A DNA stretch of 64,000 bases from Sutcliffiella cohnii (GCF_002250055.1 NZ_CP018866.1:1108501-1172500), one strand, 5' to 3'; shown: positions 1-9,716, numbered from the stretch's first letter. Notes: generated by a model from the sequence alone, not told the origin. Translations and numbers: made by a program.

Positions 1-82
1 AGTCAGATTTTGAGTGCGATTTTTCTGTAATGAAAAATTTATAAATAGAAGTCAGATAAATACACATAAATGAGGTTAGTAA

Positions 83-1528
83 ATGAAAGATAGAGGCTTT
101 GTCCCGTTCGGTTTAAGTGAAGAAATTAATAGAGCACTAACGGTGTTAAAGTATGAGACACCAACAGAAGTTCAGACGAAGGTAATTCCTAGCGTATTAG
201 AAGGTAATGACCTTGTCGTGAAGTCACAAACAGGTAGTGGTAAGACAGCTGCTTTTGCGATTCCGATTTGCGACCAAATTGCCTGGGAAGAAAAAAAGCC
301 ACAAGCATTAATATTAACACCAACACGTGAATTAGCTGTTCAAGTTCGGGAAGATGTAACGAATATCGGTAGATTTAAACGAATAAAAGCGCTGGCTGTA
401 TACGGAAAAGAACCGTTTGCGAAACAGAAAGAAGAGCTTAAACAAAAAACACACGTTGTAGTCGGAACGCCTGGACGTGTAATGGATCATATCGAAAGAG
501 GAACGCTGCAGTTAGACGAAATAAAGTACCTCGTTATCGATGAAGCGGATGAAATGTTAAATATGGGGTTTATTGAAGAAGTAGAAGCAATTATTGAAAA
601 GATTCCAACTACTAGAATTACAATGGTATTTTCGGCAACGTTACCAAAAAGTGTGGAAACTCTTTGCCACCAATATATGAACAATCCGATAAACATAGAA
701 ATTGCTTCTAGTGAAGTGACTACTACTACTATTGAGCACAAGCTAATCAATGTAAAAGAAGCAAACAAGCTAGCCCTTTTAATGGATGTAACGGTTGTAG
801 AGAACCCAGATAGCTGTATCATTTTTTGTAATACGAAGGAAGCAGTAGATACTGTTTTTACGGAGCTTCAAAAAAATAATTATCCATGTGAAAAGCTTCA
901 TGGTGGACTAGAACAAGAAGATCGCTTCGCCGTTATGAATGGATTTAAAACAGGAGAGTTTCGATACTTAGTAGCAACCGATGTAGCAGCTCGTGGAATT
1001 GATATTGATAATGTCACTCTTGTCATTAACTTTGACGTCCCAATGGAAAAAGAAAGCTATGTTCATCGCACTGGGCGGACGGGTCGCGCAGGAAATAAAG
1101 GAAAAGCGATTACGTTATTTTTACCTTATGAAGAAAAATACGTAAAAGCAATTGAAAAGTATATCGGTTTTGAAATAGAAACGATAGATGCACCAGATAC
1201 AAGGCACGTTCAACAAGGACAAGCTGCTTTTGAAGAAAAGAAAAGTGGTCGCCGGGTAGTAAAAAACAATAAAACGGCCCGTATTAATAAAGATATAACG
1301 AAGCTACATTTTTCTGGTGGAAAAAAGAAAAAGCTACGAGCGGTCGATTTTGTTGGTACGATTGCAAAAATTCCAGGAGTCACAGCTGAAGACATAGGCA
1401 TCATTACGATTCAAGACAATTTAACCTATGTAGACATTTTAAACGGTAAAGGCTCCCTCGTTATGCAAGCGATGCAGGATTTAAAAGTGAAAGGCAAAAA
1501 GCTGAAAGTTAGCAAGGCACTTAAGTAA
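83..1528 (+). CDS. dbpA: DEAD-box ATP-dependent RNA helicase, DbpA/YxiN type
   Basis: 481 aa. The helicase core carries the expected motifs in order: a Q-motif region near residues 10-30, Walker A SQTGSGKT at 48-55, PTREL near 80, GTPGR near 128, DEAD at 153-156, SAT near 184 and [10 protein letters not shown] near 330. A basic linker and a C-terminal domain of about 75 residues (from ~405) match the RNA-recognition domain of B. subtilis YxiN. In that family the domain targets the helicase to hairpin 92 of 23S rRNA for 50S assembly. The length fits YxiN (about 480 aa). The start is ATG with an upstream GAGG. The first 82 bases of the window contain nothing else recognisable. A hairpin follows the stop codon. 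Confidence 0.93.
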   Translation: MKDRGFVPFGLSEEINRALTVLKYETPTEVQTKVIPSVLEGNDLVVKSQTGSGKTAAFAIPICDQIAWEEKKPQALILTPTRELAVQVREDVTNIGRFKRIKALAVYGKEPFAKQKEELKQKTHVVVGTPGRVMDHIERGTLQLDEIKYLVIDEADEMLNMGFIEEVEAIIEKIPTTRITMVFSATLPKSVETLCHQYMNNPINIEIASSEVTTTTIEHKLINVKEANKLALLMDVTVVENPDSCIIFCNTKEAVDTVFTELQKNNYPCEKLHGGLEQEDRFAVMNGFKTGEFRYLVATDVAARGIDIDNVTLVINFDVPMEKESYVHRTGRTGRAGNKGKAITLFLPYEEKYVKAIEKYIGFEIETIDAPDTRHVQQGQAAFEEKKSGRRVVKNNKTARINKDITKLHFSGGKKKKLRAVDFVGTIAKIPGVTAEDIGIITIQDNLTYVDILNGKGSLVMQAMQDLKVKGKKLKVSKALK

Positions 1529-1536
1529 CAAAGAAA

Positions 1537-1562
1537 GGGGGTCAGAGCTAGCTCTGACTCCC
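1537..1562. terminator. Convergent-gene hairpin terminator
   Basis: An 18-bp perfect palindrome (1541-1558) extended to a stem of about 13 bp by G-rich/C-rich flanks. On the minus strand it is followed by a T-rich stretch (complement of 1527-1535), so it most likely terminates the minus-strand gene. The stop codon of that gene lies inside the hairpin. Confidence 0.7.
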
Positions 1563-2048
1563 ATTAACTTGACCTCCATTAAGTGAAGCCCTTTTAAATA
1601 GTCTTTCATAAACCATTTGAAACCCATACAATACGAACATTTTAATCATGAATACTATTGATAATTGAAATTTGTTTAATCTTACTAGCGAAACATATCC
1701 GATTTTTTTAAACCAGTCCAACATGAAAAACGTAAAAACGGAATCGATAATTAAATTGACGATTAAATATGTATTAAATTTTCCATACGTGTATTTTAAA
1801 ATCCATATAGCACCGACGAAGAAAGGTCCAAAAATTAATGGCCATTCCGCTAATTGATTAGGCTTTACGTTGTAATGGAACCACCACCATCTTCTTTTCT
1901 CTGCGAGTCTTCCTTCTGTAATTAAATAAAGGCTCATAAATATCGTTCCTGGAAGAAATCGTTTGAAAGTTTTCATGCCTAAAAGTGGTATGCTTAACCA
2001 CGGTAAAAGAGTCATTAAAATGATGATGACTTTATTATAACGATACAT
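1548..2048 (-). CDS. CBO0543-like multi-pass membrane protein
   Basis: 166 aa from ATG at 2048; an ATG two codons upstream sits only 3 nt from the GAGGG ribosome site, whereas 2048 is spaced 9 nt. Four or five hydrophobic segments are visible, with a Trp-rich turn (RRWWWFHY) near residue 54 and short basic loops. I recognise the layout as that of the Bacillus 'CBO0543 family' of uncharacterised integral membrane proteins. A clear paralogue lies at 7843-8304, sharing the pattern LxPWxSxPLxGxxxFKRFxP at the N-terminus and the PLIxGPxxVGxxWxLKxxYG segment. No catalytic motif is visible and the function is unknown. Confidence 0.75.
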   Translation of the reverse strand: MYRYNKVIIILMTLLPWLSIPLLGMKTFKRFLPGTIFMSLYLITEGRLAEKRRWWWFHYNVKPNQLAEWPLIFGPFFVGAIWILKYTYGKFNTYLIVNLIIDSVFTFFMLDWFKKIGYVSLVRLNKFQLSIVFMIKMFVLYGFQMVYERLFKRASLNGGQVNGSQS

Positions 2049-2247
2049 TACCATTCACCCTCTAAAAGTTCGTATAAGCATAATTTCCCTTATTATTGAA
2101 AATTTATGTAACTACCTATGAATGGAGTTTAGATGTTAGTCTTGTTTTAAAAAAAGGTCGATATTTTCCCTTTTTAAGCAGTAATAGTTCATTACTATTA
2201 CCTACTGCAATAAACATAAGAGTAGGAGCTAAAAAGGGGGAATAATA

Positions 2248-3063
2248 ATGATTTCAATATGGGAAGAGCACTTGTTTTGGCTAGAAGTTTTACAAGATCA
2301 TGCATACTTTGTAAGAGATCATTTAGCGGTGACGGAAAAGGAATATATAGAAACAGCGCATCGTTACATCCAGCTTTTTCAAGATTTGTTAAATCAATTG
2401 AATCGCCTACGTCCAACAATCCAGTCACAAGATGCAGCTCAAGTGGAGTTTTCGAAGAGTGCGTTGACGGTTGCACAAGGTTATTATGAGTTCGAAGGAG
2501 CACTGCAATCATTACGAATTGATAATAAAGTAAACTTAAACCTATCTCCAACTTATTTGAACGGTACACTAGCTGAAAACCGGGAATATTTGAGAATACT
2601 CTCTTACCTCGTGAAAGGAAAGGTACCTTCACCTCTTCCTCTAGTAGATTTAATGGATCTATGGCTGGAGGATCAATTAGGTCATGCCGTACTATTCCAA
2701 AATATGCTCGACCCAATTGAGATTGGTGCATCAAGGCAAGCAGATGTTTATATAAGTAATTATCAAGCGTTTATTGTCCAAAATCACCACATAAAAGGTT
2801 ATTTAAAATTTAAACAACCTGGCTTTGCAAGACAGAAAGAGTTTGCTTCAACAGTCGGAAGAGTAACTCTTGAAATGAGTCAGTTTGTTTTTACGATGGT
2901 TCATAAATATAGGGAGAACAAGCTTTTAAATAAAACTACTTTACGTTTTTTAGAACACCATTTTCCTGAAACATGTTATTTTATAAAGAAATTAAGTTAT
3001 TATGCCCCTGAACTTCAACAAGAGGCAAGTCAATGTTCGTTAAGAAGAGCATCTTATTTATAG
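2248..3063 (+). CDS. DUF2935 domain-containing protein
   Basis: 271 aa, soluble, predicted mostly helical. It opens with WEEHLFWLEVLQDHAYFVRDHL and repeats a related pattern in the second half (WLEDQLGHAVLFQNML near residue 141). This is the duplicated ferritin-like four-helix layout of DUF2935, seen mainly in spore-forming Firmicutes. Repeated His/Glu residues in the helices are compatible with metal binding, but no function is established. The ATG has a good AGGGGG site at 2234-2239. It is a single-gene unit between a minus-strand gene and a methylase that has its own leader. Confidence 0.8.
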   Translation: MISIWEEHLFWLEVLQDHAYFVRDHLAVTEKEYIETAHRYIQLFQDLLNQLNRLRPTIQSQDAAQVEFSKSALTVAQGYYEFEGALQSLRIDNKVNLNLSPTYLNGTLAENREYLRILSYLVKGKVPSPLPLVDLMDLWLEDQLGHAVLFQNMLDPIEIGASRQADVYISNYQAFIVQNHHIKGYLKFKQPGFARQKEFASTVGRVTLEMSQFVFTMVHKYRENKLLNKTTLRFLEHHFPETCYFIKKLSYYAPELQQEASQCSLRRASYL

Positions 3064-3233
3064 TGATTAGAAAGGCCCGTGCAATTTCCATTTAATAAAT
3101 TATTGGAATTGAGTTTTTTATGGTAGTATGAATAGAAAAGGAAAACGAAATATATAAGTTTCCTATAAAACTTAGGCATTTGTCTTTACAACATGACAAG
3201 TACTAAGTTTTTCTATTGAAAGAAGGTACTAAA

Positions 3234-4208
3234 GTGAAAACAACTACTATCATGATTCCGAAAAGCTTCATTTACAACTATACGTGCGAACCAGATGAAG
3301 CTGCGTTATGTGATTTAGAGAAACGCTCCATCTTTCATATTCATTCAGAAGAAAGATGTTTTGAAAGTTTCATAGATTTTGAACCGAGTAGAAGCCCTTT
3401 TATTAGAGATAAAATTGGCGTGATTTTACGAGGGAAAACAATTGACGATTTAATCGAGAAAATAAAAAAACTTCCTGAAGCGAAAGCTTCATTTAAACTA
3501 GTGTATGTGCATAATGTTGATCAAATAGAAGCTGAAAAATTTGGTTTTAACAAACGTCGTCAAATAGAGCGGGAAGTAGGAGTGCAAATTCCTGGTGAAC
3601 CGGAATTAGTAGACCCAGATCTATTGTATGGTTTAATAAAACTGAAAGAAGAGTGGATATTTGGACTATATTCAAAAAGCGAAGCAGTTTGGCTACAGCA
3701 TCAAAGAAAACCAAATAGCTACTCGGTTGCTCTTAATACTCGTGTAGCACGTTCAGTCGTAAATATTGCCGTTCCTATGGCTGATACTAATGGAATAAAA
3801 GTAATCGATCCGTGCTGTGGAATTGGTACAGTACTAGTCGAAGCATTATCGATGAACATCGACATTGTTGGAAGTGATATAAACTATCTTATTTTACCAG
3901 GGGTACGAGAAAACTTATCCCACTTTGGATATGAAGGAGAGGTTAGTCACCGTGACATCCGTGATGTGAATGAAAAATATGATGTAGCGATAATCGACTT
4001 ACCATATAATCTATGCTCAGTCATTACACCACAGGAACAGTTAGAAATGCTGCAAAGCACTTACAACTTTGCAGACAAGCTCGTTATCCTAACAGTAGAA
4101 CCAATCGACCCTATTTTAGCTGAAGCTGGATTTACCATTGTCGATCGTGGGGATGTAAGAAAAGGAACGTTTCGTCGGGAAGTTATTGTTTGTAAAAAAG
4201 TGGCATGA
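3234..4208 (+). CDS. TRM11-family SAM-dependent RNA methyltransferase
   Basis: 324 aa from GTG at 3234, which has AGAAGG at 3221-3226 spaced 7 nt. An in-frame TTG at 3216 would give a longer form but lacks a ribosome site. The C-terminal half is a Rossmann methyltransferase: VIDPCCGIGTVLVEAL is the SAM-binding loop and DLPYNL the N6/N2-type catalytic (D/N)PPY-like motif. The N-terminal half resembles the RNA-binding part of UPF0020/TRM11 proteins. The likely role is tRNA or rRNA guanine/adenine methylation; the substrate cannot be read from sequence. A strong terminator follows. Confidence 0.82.
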   Translation: MKTTTIMIPKSFIYNYTCEPDEAALCDLEKRSIFHIHSEERCFESFIDFEPSRSPFIRDKIGVILRGKTIDDLIEKIKKLPEAKASFKLVYVHNVDQIEAEKFGFNKRRQIEREVGVQIPGEPELVDPDLLYGLIKLKEEWIFGLYSKSEAVWLQHQRKPNSYSVALNTRVARSVVNIAVPMADTNGIKVIDPCCGIGTVLVEALSMNIDIVGSDINYLILPGVRENLSHFGYEGEVSHRDIRDVNEKYDVAIIDLPYNLCSVITPQEQLEMLQSTYNFADKLVILTVEPIDPILAEAGFTIVDRGDVRKGTFRREVIVCKKVA

Positions 4209-4235
4209 GCAGGAACCTAAAATACAGATAACACG

Positions 4236-4275
4236 AGGCAAGACCTTAATTTTCTAAGGTCTTGCCTTAATTTTA
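4236..4275 (+). terminator. Rho-independent terminator after the methylase
   Basis: A 13-bp perfect stem (4236-4248 with 4255-4267) and a 6-nt loop, followed by a T-rich run. Confidence 0.85.
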
Positions 4276-4379
4276 TCCTTATGAACAAAAAGTAATGCTA
4301 AACAACATCTAGTGGTCTGTTTATGTTAAAATTACCATAATGTGGTTAGATGAGTTATTGTTTTATAAAGGGGAGTAGC

Positions 4380-4539
4380 GTGGGGAGTCTAGTTAACTTT
4401 TTATTTGTATTTTTCGTTTGCATGAATATTAGTGCAACATTAAATGTTTTGTTTAAAATGAAGAAAGAAAGACTGGATCGTTTCGTTCCTAATTAGTATC
4501 CTATTATCGTTTTTTATAAACATACTACTTGCGGGATGA
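4380..4539 (+). pseudogene. Small two-segment membrane protein split by a +1 frameshift
   Basis: GTG at 4380 follows an AAAGGGGAG ribosome site and opens a 38-codon frame (stop 4494-4496) beginning MGSLVNFLFVFFVCMNIS, one transmembrane segment. Just before its end, the +1 frame from 4471 reads DWIVSFLISILLSFFINILLAG and stops at 4537-4539: a second, highly hydrophobic segment. Joining the two frames by skipping one base in the A-rich stretch 4461-4470 gives a typical small two-TM protein. This could be a real frameshift, a sequencing error, or a genuine 38-residue protein with chance downstream coding. I do not recognise the family. The rest of the 4209-4607 interval holds only the two flanking terminators. 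Confidence 0.45.
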
Positions 4540-4564
4540 TAATTAATGGGTATTTAGTTATTAT

Positions 4565-4601
4565 AATAATAAAAAGGATAGGCACCCAAAGCCTATCCTT
4601 T
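4565..4601 (-). terminator. Terminator of the MFS gene
   Basis: An 11-bp perfect stem (4573-4583 with 4591-4601). On the minus strand it is followed by a T-run (complement of 4565-4575), just past the stop codon of the minus-strand transporter. Confidence 0.85.
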
Positions 4602-4607
4602 CCTAGT

Positions 4608-5798
4608 TTATGCAGCTGTTACCTTCACAGCTGATTTTTTTCGCCATTGAACAGTAATGGCTAACGTAATAATTAAGAAAATTAGTCCTAAAATAAATGG
4701 GTACATTATATTTACATCATAAAGTACTCCAGCTAGAGTTGGCCCCATAATATTTCCGATACTCATGTAAGCATTGTTCATTCCCATTGCAAATCCTTGT
4801 TCATTCCCAGCAAGCTTCGATATTAACGTATTTAATACAGGCCTTAAAATCGAAGTGGACAAGAATATAACGAGAGAAACGATAAAGAAAAAGGAATAGC
4901 TGCTTGCGAATAACGAAAGCAAGAAACCGGTAGCACAAACGCCAACGAATGTAACTAAAACAGACGCTTCTCCAAAACGGTTTACAATTCGTTCTACTAG
5001 GAAAAGTTGCGCAATAACACTAACAATACCGGTAGCTGTTACCATTACGGCAATATCTTTAGCTGTCGATTGGAACTCATGATCTAAATAAAGACCAATA
5101 ACTGATTCGAATGCAATTAAGCCGAAACTCATCACAAACGTAATAATTAAAGGAATAAAATATGGCATTTTAGATGTTCGAGCTATTTTTTTCATCATCG
5201 ACTCATTATCGTTTACCATTGGACCGCTATTTTCTGTAACAACTTTACTTTCTTTTAAAATCGTAATCGAGAAAATAACAGCAACTAACGATACTAATGC
5301 AGAAACAAGGAGTGGGAACTTAATACCGAATTCTGCTAAAAATCCCCCGATTCCAGGTCCTACGACAATCCCAAGTGACATCGCCGCTGAAACGTAACTG
5401 TTTCCTTTCGCACGTTGTTCAAATGTGGTGATGTCAGCAACATAAGCGAAAATCGCAGGTACGAGCAACGCTGCACCGATTCCACCTACAGCGCGTGATA
5501 TATATAAAGTAAGAACTGAATCTGATACGTAAAATATAAAACTAGCAATCGTTAGCCCAATTAAACCGTACGTAATCATTTTTTTACGACCATACATGTC
5601 GGACCATTTCCCTGCTAGAGGAGAGAAAATAAATTGGAAGGCTGCGAAAATTCCCATCATTAAACCAGCAGCTGTTCCGCCTTGTCCGATAGATTGTAAA
5701 TAGGCAGGTAATATTGGAATAATAATCCCGAAGCTACCGATAGCAATAAACATATTTATCATCAATACGATAATTTTTTTACGTTGATCTGATGACAT
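4608..5798 (-). CDS. MFS drug-exporter-like transporter (DHA1, Bmr/NorA type)
   Basis: 396 aa with 12 predicted transmembrane segments. Motif A appears as GKWSDMYGRKK between TM2 and TM3. The antiporter motif C (GIVVGPGIGGFL) lies in TM5; it is characteristic of proton-driven drug exporters such as Bmr, Blt and NorA. Length matches that subfamily. The ATG has a GGAGG-type ribosome site in the upstream complement of 5803-5812. It is monocistronic, bounded by its own terminator. The substrate cannot be predicted; multidrug or toxin efflux is the family expectation. Confidence 0.85.
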   Translation of the reverse strand: MSSDQRKKIIVLMINMFIAIGSFGIIIPILPAYLQSIGQGGTAAGLMMGIFAAFQFIFSPLAGKWSDMYGRKKMITYGLIGLTIASFIFYVSDSVLTLYISRAVGGIGAALLVPAIFAYVADITTFEQRAKGNSYVSAAMSLGIVVGPGIGGFLAEFGIKFPLLVSALVSLVAVIFSITILKESKVVTENSGPMVNDNESMMKKIARTSKMPYFIPLIITFVMSFGLIAFESVIGLYLDHEFQSTAKDIAVMVTATGIVSVIAQLFLVERIVNRFGEASVLVTFVGVCATGFLLSLFASSYSFFFIVSLVIFLSTSILRPVLNTLISKLAGNEQGFAMGMNNAYMSIGNIMGPTLAGVLYDVNIMYPFILGLIFLIITLAITVQWRKKSAVKVTAA

Positions 5799-5952
5799 AA
5801 ACCAACCTCCATTTCACCAAGTAGAAATAAAATCACATCGTAATATCATACCTCCTTTACATCGTATGTGCAATAAAAATTTATCTTCCGAAATAAACAG
5901 AAACCTTTTTCAGTTAGGATACGTATTATTAATAGAATGATAGAATGGCGGT

Positions 5953-7392
5953 GTGAAAAATCAAATGAGTGAAGATATATTAAAGAGGGCAAAATCTCTT
6001 ATTCAAATTCCATCCCATTGGAGCTTAATTATTGAAGATTATTGTCAACCTAATGAAAGTGCTGGATATACGTTGCTTTCATGGGCCGATGAAGAACAAA
6101 ACGAAGGTATATCCATGCAACTAGACCCCAAAGGGCGTTTAACAAAATTATCACAAGAGAGAAAAGAAGAAAAAACAGATACTAAACCGCTAAGTGATGT
6201 AGACATTAAAATTATAGCAGAGCAATTTTTATTATCTCATTATCCGGATGCGTTAAGAGCTTTAACCCTTAATGTTAACGAGAAATTAGAAAATAAATAT
6301 CGGTTTGAATATGTACAGTTTGTGATGAATCTACCCCTACCTAACTCAGGCTGCTTTATAGAAGTTAGTTTGACAGGTGACATATTAGAATTTCATTATT
6401 ACGGTGTAAAGAAGGAACCTGCAACTCCTACCAACATTATTTCTAAAGAGCAAGTCCTTACTGAAATAAAACGAACATTAGATTTTAACTTAGTGTTAAG
6501 TACCATCTATGCTCATACATACAACGTAAAAGAACAGGGACTTCAACTAATATATGAACCGAATCCGTCGGTTTTAAACTATCGAGCAGATGTTTTCCCT
6601 CCAACTTTAACGATCAATCATGAGGAAGAAATTCCTCCACAATATGTTACTTTACCTCAACAAGCTAACTTGAATGAAAATAAAAAATGGTCGATAGTTG
6701 AGCTTATTGGTATTACAGATGAAATGGAAGTAATTAGAGAAGTAGATATGGGGGAAGAAAAAGGTGTAGTGTGGCAGGATCGGAATTGGGAGGAAAAAGA
6801 TAGAGATAGGACTGTGGAAGGATTTATTTCAAGGCAAACGGAAGGAACTGTAAAAGCAATTATTTCGAAGAATTGTGGTAAACTTAATAGCTTTATATGG
6901 TTTAAAGAACGAAGCGGGAACCTGTCGCTTAACAGAGAACAATGCTTGCAAAAAGCTATTGAGTTTATACAAAAGACGATACCAAATTATAGAGAGCATT
7001 TACTATTATTAGCTCCAGACATATCAGAAGACGAAGAGGTAAGAAAACATGAATCATTTATATTCCATATAAAAAATAAAAATGGTATTCCAATGCATTT
7101 GGAAATGTTAATGGTAGTCGTAAATTGCCAAACAGGGTTGATTGATCAGTACAGTGGGCCTAGTTTGGAAGTGGAACAACTAAGTGAGCTGCCATTAGAA
7201 CCTGTTTTATCAAAAGAGGAAGCGGAGAATCTTTTTCTAAGTCATTTAGATGTTAATTTAGCATGGACTATCGATTACGATAGTAAGGATGTAGATTATA
7301 TCCTAACTTACGAGGCATGTAACAAGAAAACCAAAACGGCCATTAGCGGTATTCATGCAATAACAGGCGAAGTGATATCGTATAGGGAATAA
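5953..7392 (+). CDS. YcdB/YcdC-domain protein
   Basis: 479 aa, acidic, with no signal peptide or membrane segment visible. Two similar halves each carry the pattern of the YcdB/YcdC (DUF4901) repeat: an EQFLLSHYPDAL-type helix followed by beta strands ending in 'V...TGxxxxY' (ISLTGDILEFHYYG-like near residue 150; NCQTGLIDQYSG near 400; AITGEVISYR at the C-terminus). These repeats are PepSY-like. No function is known for the family. The start is GTG with only a weak GGCGG upstream; ATG at 5965 is an alternative. A hairpin follows. Confidence 0.75.
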   Translation: MKNQMSEDILKRAKSLIQIPSHWSLIIEDYCQPNESAGYTLLSWADEEQNEGISMQLDPKGRLTKLSQERKEEKTDTKPLSDVDIKIIAEQFLLSHYPDALRALTLNVNEKLENKYRFEYVQFVMNLPLPNSGCFIEVSLTGDILEFHYYGVKKEPATPTNIISKEQVLTEIKRTLDFNLVLSTIYAHTYNVKEQGLQLIYEPNPSVLNYRADVFPPTLTINHEEEIPPQYVTLPQQANLNENKKWSIVELIGITDEMEVIREVDMGEEKGVVWQDRNWEEKDRDRTVEGFISRQTEGTVKAIISKNCGKLNSFIWFKERSGNLSLNREQCLQKAIEFIQKTIPNYREHLLLLAPDISEDEEVRKHESFIFHIKNKNGIPMHLEMLMVVVNCQTGLIDQYSGPSLEVEQLSELPLEPVLSKEEAENLFLSHLDVNLAWTIDYDSKDVDYILTYEACNKKTKTAISGIHAITGEVISYRE

Positions 7393-7398
7393 ACTATC

Positions 7399-7428
7399 GT
7401 CTCGCAGTTGTAATAGAACTGCGAGACT
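7399..7428. terminator. Hairpin between convergent genes
   Basis: An 11-bp perfect stem (7399-7409 with 7418-7428) between two convergent stop codons. There is no strong T-run on either side, so termination is probable but not certain. Confidence 0.55.
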
Positions 7429-7436
7429 AATGAGAA

Positions 7437-7664
7437 CTACCTTTTTTTCTTTTTTGAGTTATCAAGTGCTACCTTATTTTTTATAATTGGATCCATCACA
7501 ACTTGAACATGTACATGTTTGTCATCAACAACATTAACATTCGTTACCTTTCCTTTACGTCCTTTAATTTTTAGACCTTCATCAAAGGAAGGAACGGTTT
7601 GACGTAACTGAGTTAAAATTACTTCTCTACCCTGTAAATAATGAACAACGTACATATTACTCAC
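7437..7664 (-). CDS. Small basic hypothetical protein
   Basis: 75 aa, with MYVVHYLQGREVILTQLRQT at the N-terminus, a basic 'KIKGRKGKVTNV' turn around residue 32 that resembles a KOW/SH3-like beta turn, and a Lys-rich C-terminal tail (KKKKR). The upstream complement of 7666-7675 supplies an AAGGGTG ribosome site. Codon use matches neighbours, so I take it as real. Nucleic-acid binding is possible from the basic, beta-rich composition but is only an inference. I do not recognise a named family. Confidence 0.6.
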   Translation of the reverse strand: MSNMYVVHYLQGREVILTQLRQTVPSFDEGLKIKGRKGKVTNVNVVDDKHVHVQVVMDPIIKNKVALDNSKKKKR

Positions 7665-7842
7665 CCTTTTTCTAAGAAATGTAGTAATTATTTTCTTTCT
7701 ATAAAAGTATCGATGGACAGTTGTAGTTAGAACTAATCTGTAGAAAACTTCTAAAAATAAAAAGGTTACACACTGCTACCTTGAAAGTATAACTTCTTTT
7801 TTATATGAGAAAGTTAATAATACTTACAGGGAGGTGGGTGCG

Positions 7843-8304
7843 ATGAAAACACGAATGCTTCTACTTGGGGTTGCTATTATTCCTTGGTTTTCTGTTCCTC
7901 TTATGGGAAAACAAAGTTTTAAACGCTTTTTTCCAATGTCCCTTTTTATGGGCATCTTAATAATTGGAGAAACGCTTTTAGCTCATAAATACTGCTGGTG
8001 GAAAATACATAAACGCCCCCACAAAAAAGTAGTGGGAGAAATTCCTCTAATTATCGGTCCATATATCGTTGGATCTTTATGGATGCTAAAATTAGGGTAT
8101 GGAAACATTTTGCGTTTTTCTTTTCTAAACTTGAGTACTCATTTGTTCATCGTTTATAAGGTAATGAAATGGTTAAAAAAAATTCGATATTGGACTTTAG
8201 TGAACATGAACAGTTTCCAATTTTTAAGTTTGTTTGTTATGGAAGCATTTATTTTGTATATTGGACAATTCCTTTATGATAAAATGCGAGGAATAAAAAG
8301 TTAA
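7843..8304 (+). CDS. CBO0543-like membrane protein, second paralogue
   Basis: 153 aa from ATG at 7843; the AGGGAGGTG site at 7828-7836 overlaps a possible in-frame GTG at 7834, which therefore cannot be the start. Four hydrophobic segments with the Trp-rich CWWKIH turn near residue 45. It shares order and key residues with the protein at 1548-2048 (FKRFFPMSLFMG..., PLIIGPYIVGSLWMLKLGYG, KKIxYxxLVxxNxFQ). The function is unknown. It sits alone between a minus-strand small gene and a convergent MFS gene. Confidence 0.75.
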   Translation: MKTRMLLLGVAIIPWFSVPLMGKQSFKRFFPMSLFMGILIIGETLLAHKYCWWKIHKRPHKKVVGEIPLIIGPYIVGSLWMLKLGYGNILRFSFLNLSTHLFIVYKVMKWLKKIRYWTLVNMNSFQFLSLFVMEAFILYIGQFLYDKMRGIKS

Positions 8305-8325
8305 TAATTAAATACGAACGCATTG

Positions 8326-8365
8326 CTAAAAAAAGTATAGGTCGAAGAAAACGATCCTCGACCTA
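8326..8365 (-). terminator. Terminator of the second MFS gene
   Basis: Stem 8339-8345 with 8359-8365; the minus-strand 3' side runs into seven T residues (complement of the A-run near 8327-8333). Confidence 0.6.
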
Positions 8366-8371
8366 AATATA

Positions 8372-9604
8372 TTAAGAAACAACCGTCACTTTTTCCTCTT
8401 CTTCCACTTCCTTAAGATTTCGAAGGCCAATAAATTTCAAAGTTACTAAAAGGGAAAGAAGCCCTAACGTAAAGAAAATAATACGAATGTCTATCCATTC
8501 TGCAATGATTCCCGTTAAAAAACCTGCTAAAGGTAATGTTCCTAGACCTAGCATCATAATTAACCCATTCACTCTCCCAAATATATAAGAAGGTACAAGT
8601 CGTTGACGCATCGTTTTAAATAGAACATTAAACATAATAACCGGTGCGCTTTGAATTGCGACTGCTACTAATAAACTGTACCAACTCCAACTGAAGGCGA
8701 CAGTAATAATGCCAACAGCACTGATTAATAAGTTGATAATCATTAACCGGATGTGACTCGTCTTATTACCTAAAAAGTTCACTAAGAAAATCGCAACAAT
8801 TTGAGTAACAGCGGCCCCAGCATACACCCAGCCAACTTCCTCTGAAGTTAACAACAACTTTTCACGTGAGAAGTAGACGAGCATACTAATTAACGCACCG
8901 TTCGCAATGTTGACTATTAATACGAGTAATGTAAACGGACCTAGTATCGTATGTTTCCATAAGAAGTTAGCTCCTTCTCGTAGTTGGTCCCACGAGTTAG
9001 ATTTAATGATAGATGGCGATTCCTTCGTTAAAAATGTTAAAAAGAGTATAGATATAGCAATTGGAATATACGAAATAGCATCTAATAAAAGAACGTTGTA
9101 AACCCCTATTTTTGAAATAAGTATACCAGCTAGCATACTACCAAAAAGCACAGAGGAAGTATCGATGAATTGAAATGCTGTATTTACTTTTATTAATTTC
9201 TCTTTTCGAAATAGCTGTGGAACAACCGTTGAATTGACAACCGAAAATACAGCACCTAAACAGGCGATAAAAAAGCCAAGTATATACACATGCCATATTT
9301 GAAGCACTTGTAGCATATGCAACGTTGGAATAATCGCAACTAACGTACCTTGAAGAAGCGCGCTTACAAAAAGTAGTGTTCTTCGAGGCAATCGGTCAGC
9401 AAGTACACCCGCTATCGGTGAGATGAAAATAAAGGGAAGTGTTTGAAAGAGGAACATCATCCCCATACTAGCCGCTGATTCCGTTAATTCATAAATTAGC
9501 CACGGTATCGCAATAATATAAAATTTGTCTCCTAACTTAGATAGAATAGTTCCAGAAAAATAAAGTAAGGCATTCTTTTCTCGCCAAATTGATTGTTTAA
9601 ACAT
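8372..9604 (-). CDS. MFS transporter (MFS_3/EntS-like)
   Basis: 410 aa with about 12 membrane segments. The family pattern SxxGxxFYxIAxPWLIYELT(x)SAxSMG at the N-terminus and GVLADRLPRRTLLFVSALLQG as the motif-A loop are typical of MFS_3 exporters (EntS/YxiO-like). It is transcribed divergently from the SgrR-like regulator at 9717, with 112 bp between the two start codons, so it is the likely regulatory target. Substrate unknown; by analogy with SgrR-linked SetA it could be a sugar or sugar-like compound. The ATG is preceded by AAAGGATG. Confidence 0.83.
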   Translation of the reverse strand: MFKQSIWREKNALLYFSGTILSKLGDKFYIIAIPWLIYELTESAASMGMMFLFQTLPFIFISPIAGVLADRLPRRTLLFVSALLQGTLVAIIPTLHMLQVLQIWHVYILGFFIACLGAVFSVVNSTVVPQLFRKEKLIKVNTAFQFIDTSSVLFGSMLAGILISKIGVYNVLLLDAISYIPIAISILFLTFLTKESPSIIKSNSWDQLREGANFLWKHTILGPFTLLVLIVNIANGALISMLVYFSREKLLLTSEEVGWVYAGAAVTQIVAIFLVNFLGNKTSHIRLMIINLLISAVGIITVAFSWSWYSLLVAVAIQSAPVIMFNVLFKTMRQRLVPSYIFGRVNGLIMMLGLGTLPLAGFLTGIIAEWIDIRIIFFTLGLLSLLVTLKFIGLRNLKEVEEEEKVTVVS

Positions 9605-9716
9605 TTGTACTCATCCTTTCATTTGTTTCCATCTGTTAATTTAATTATGAACTTTCTAAAAAGAGGGAAAAAGGGTAGTATTAAAGTAAAAATGTCCCCT
9701 TTTAGGAGGAGTTAGC

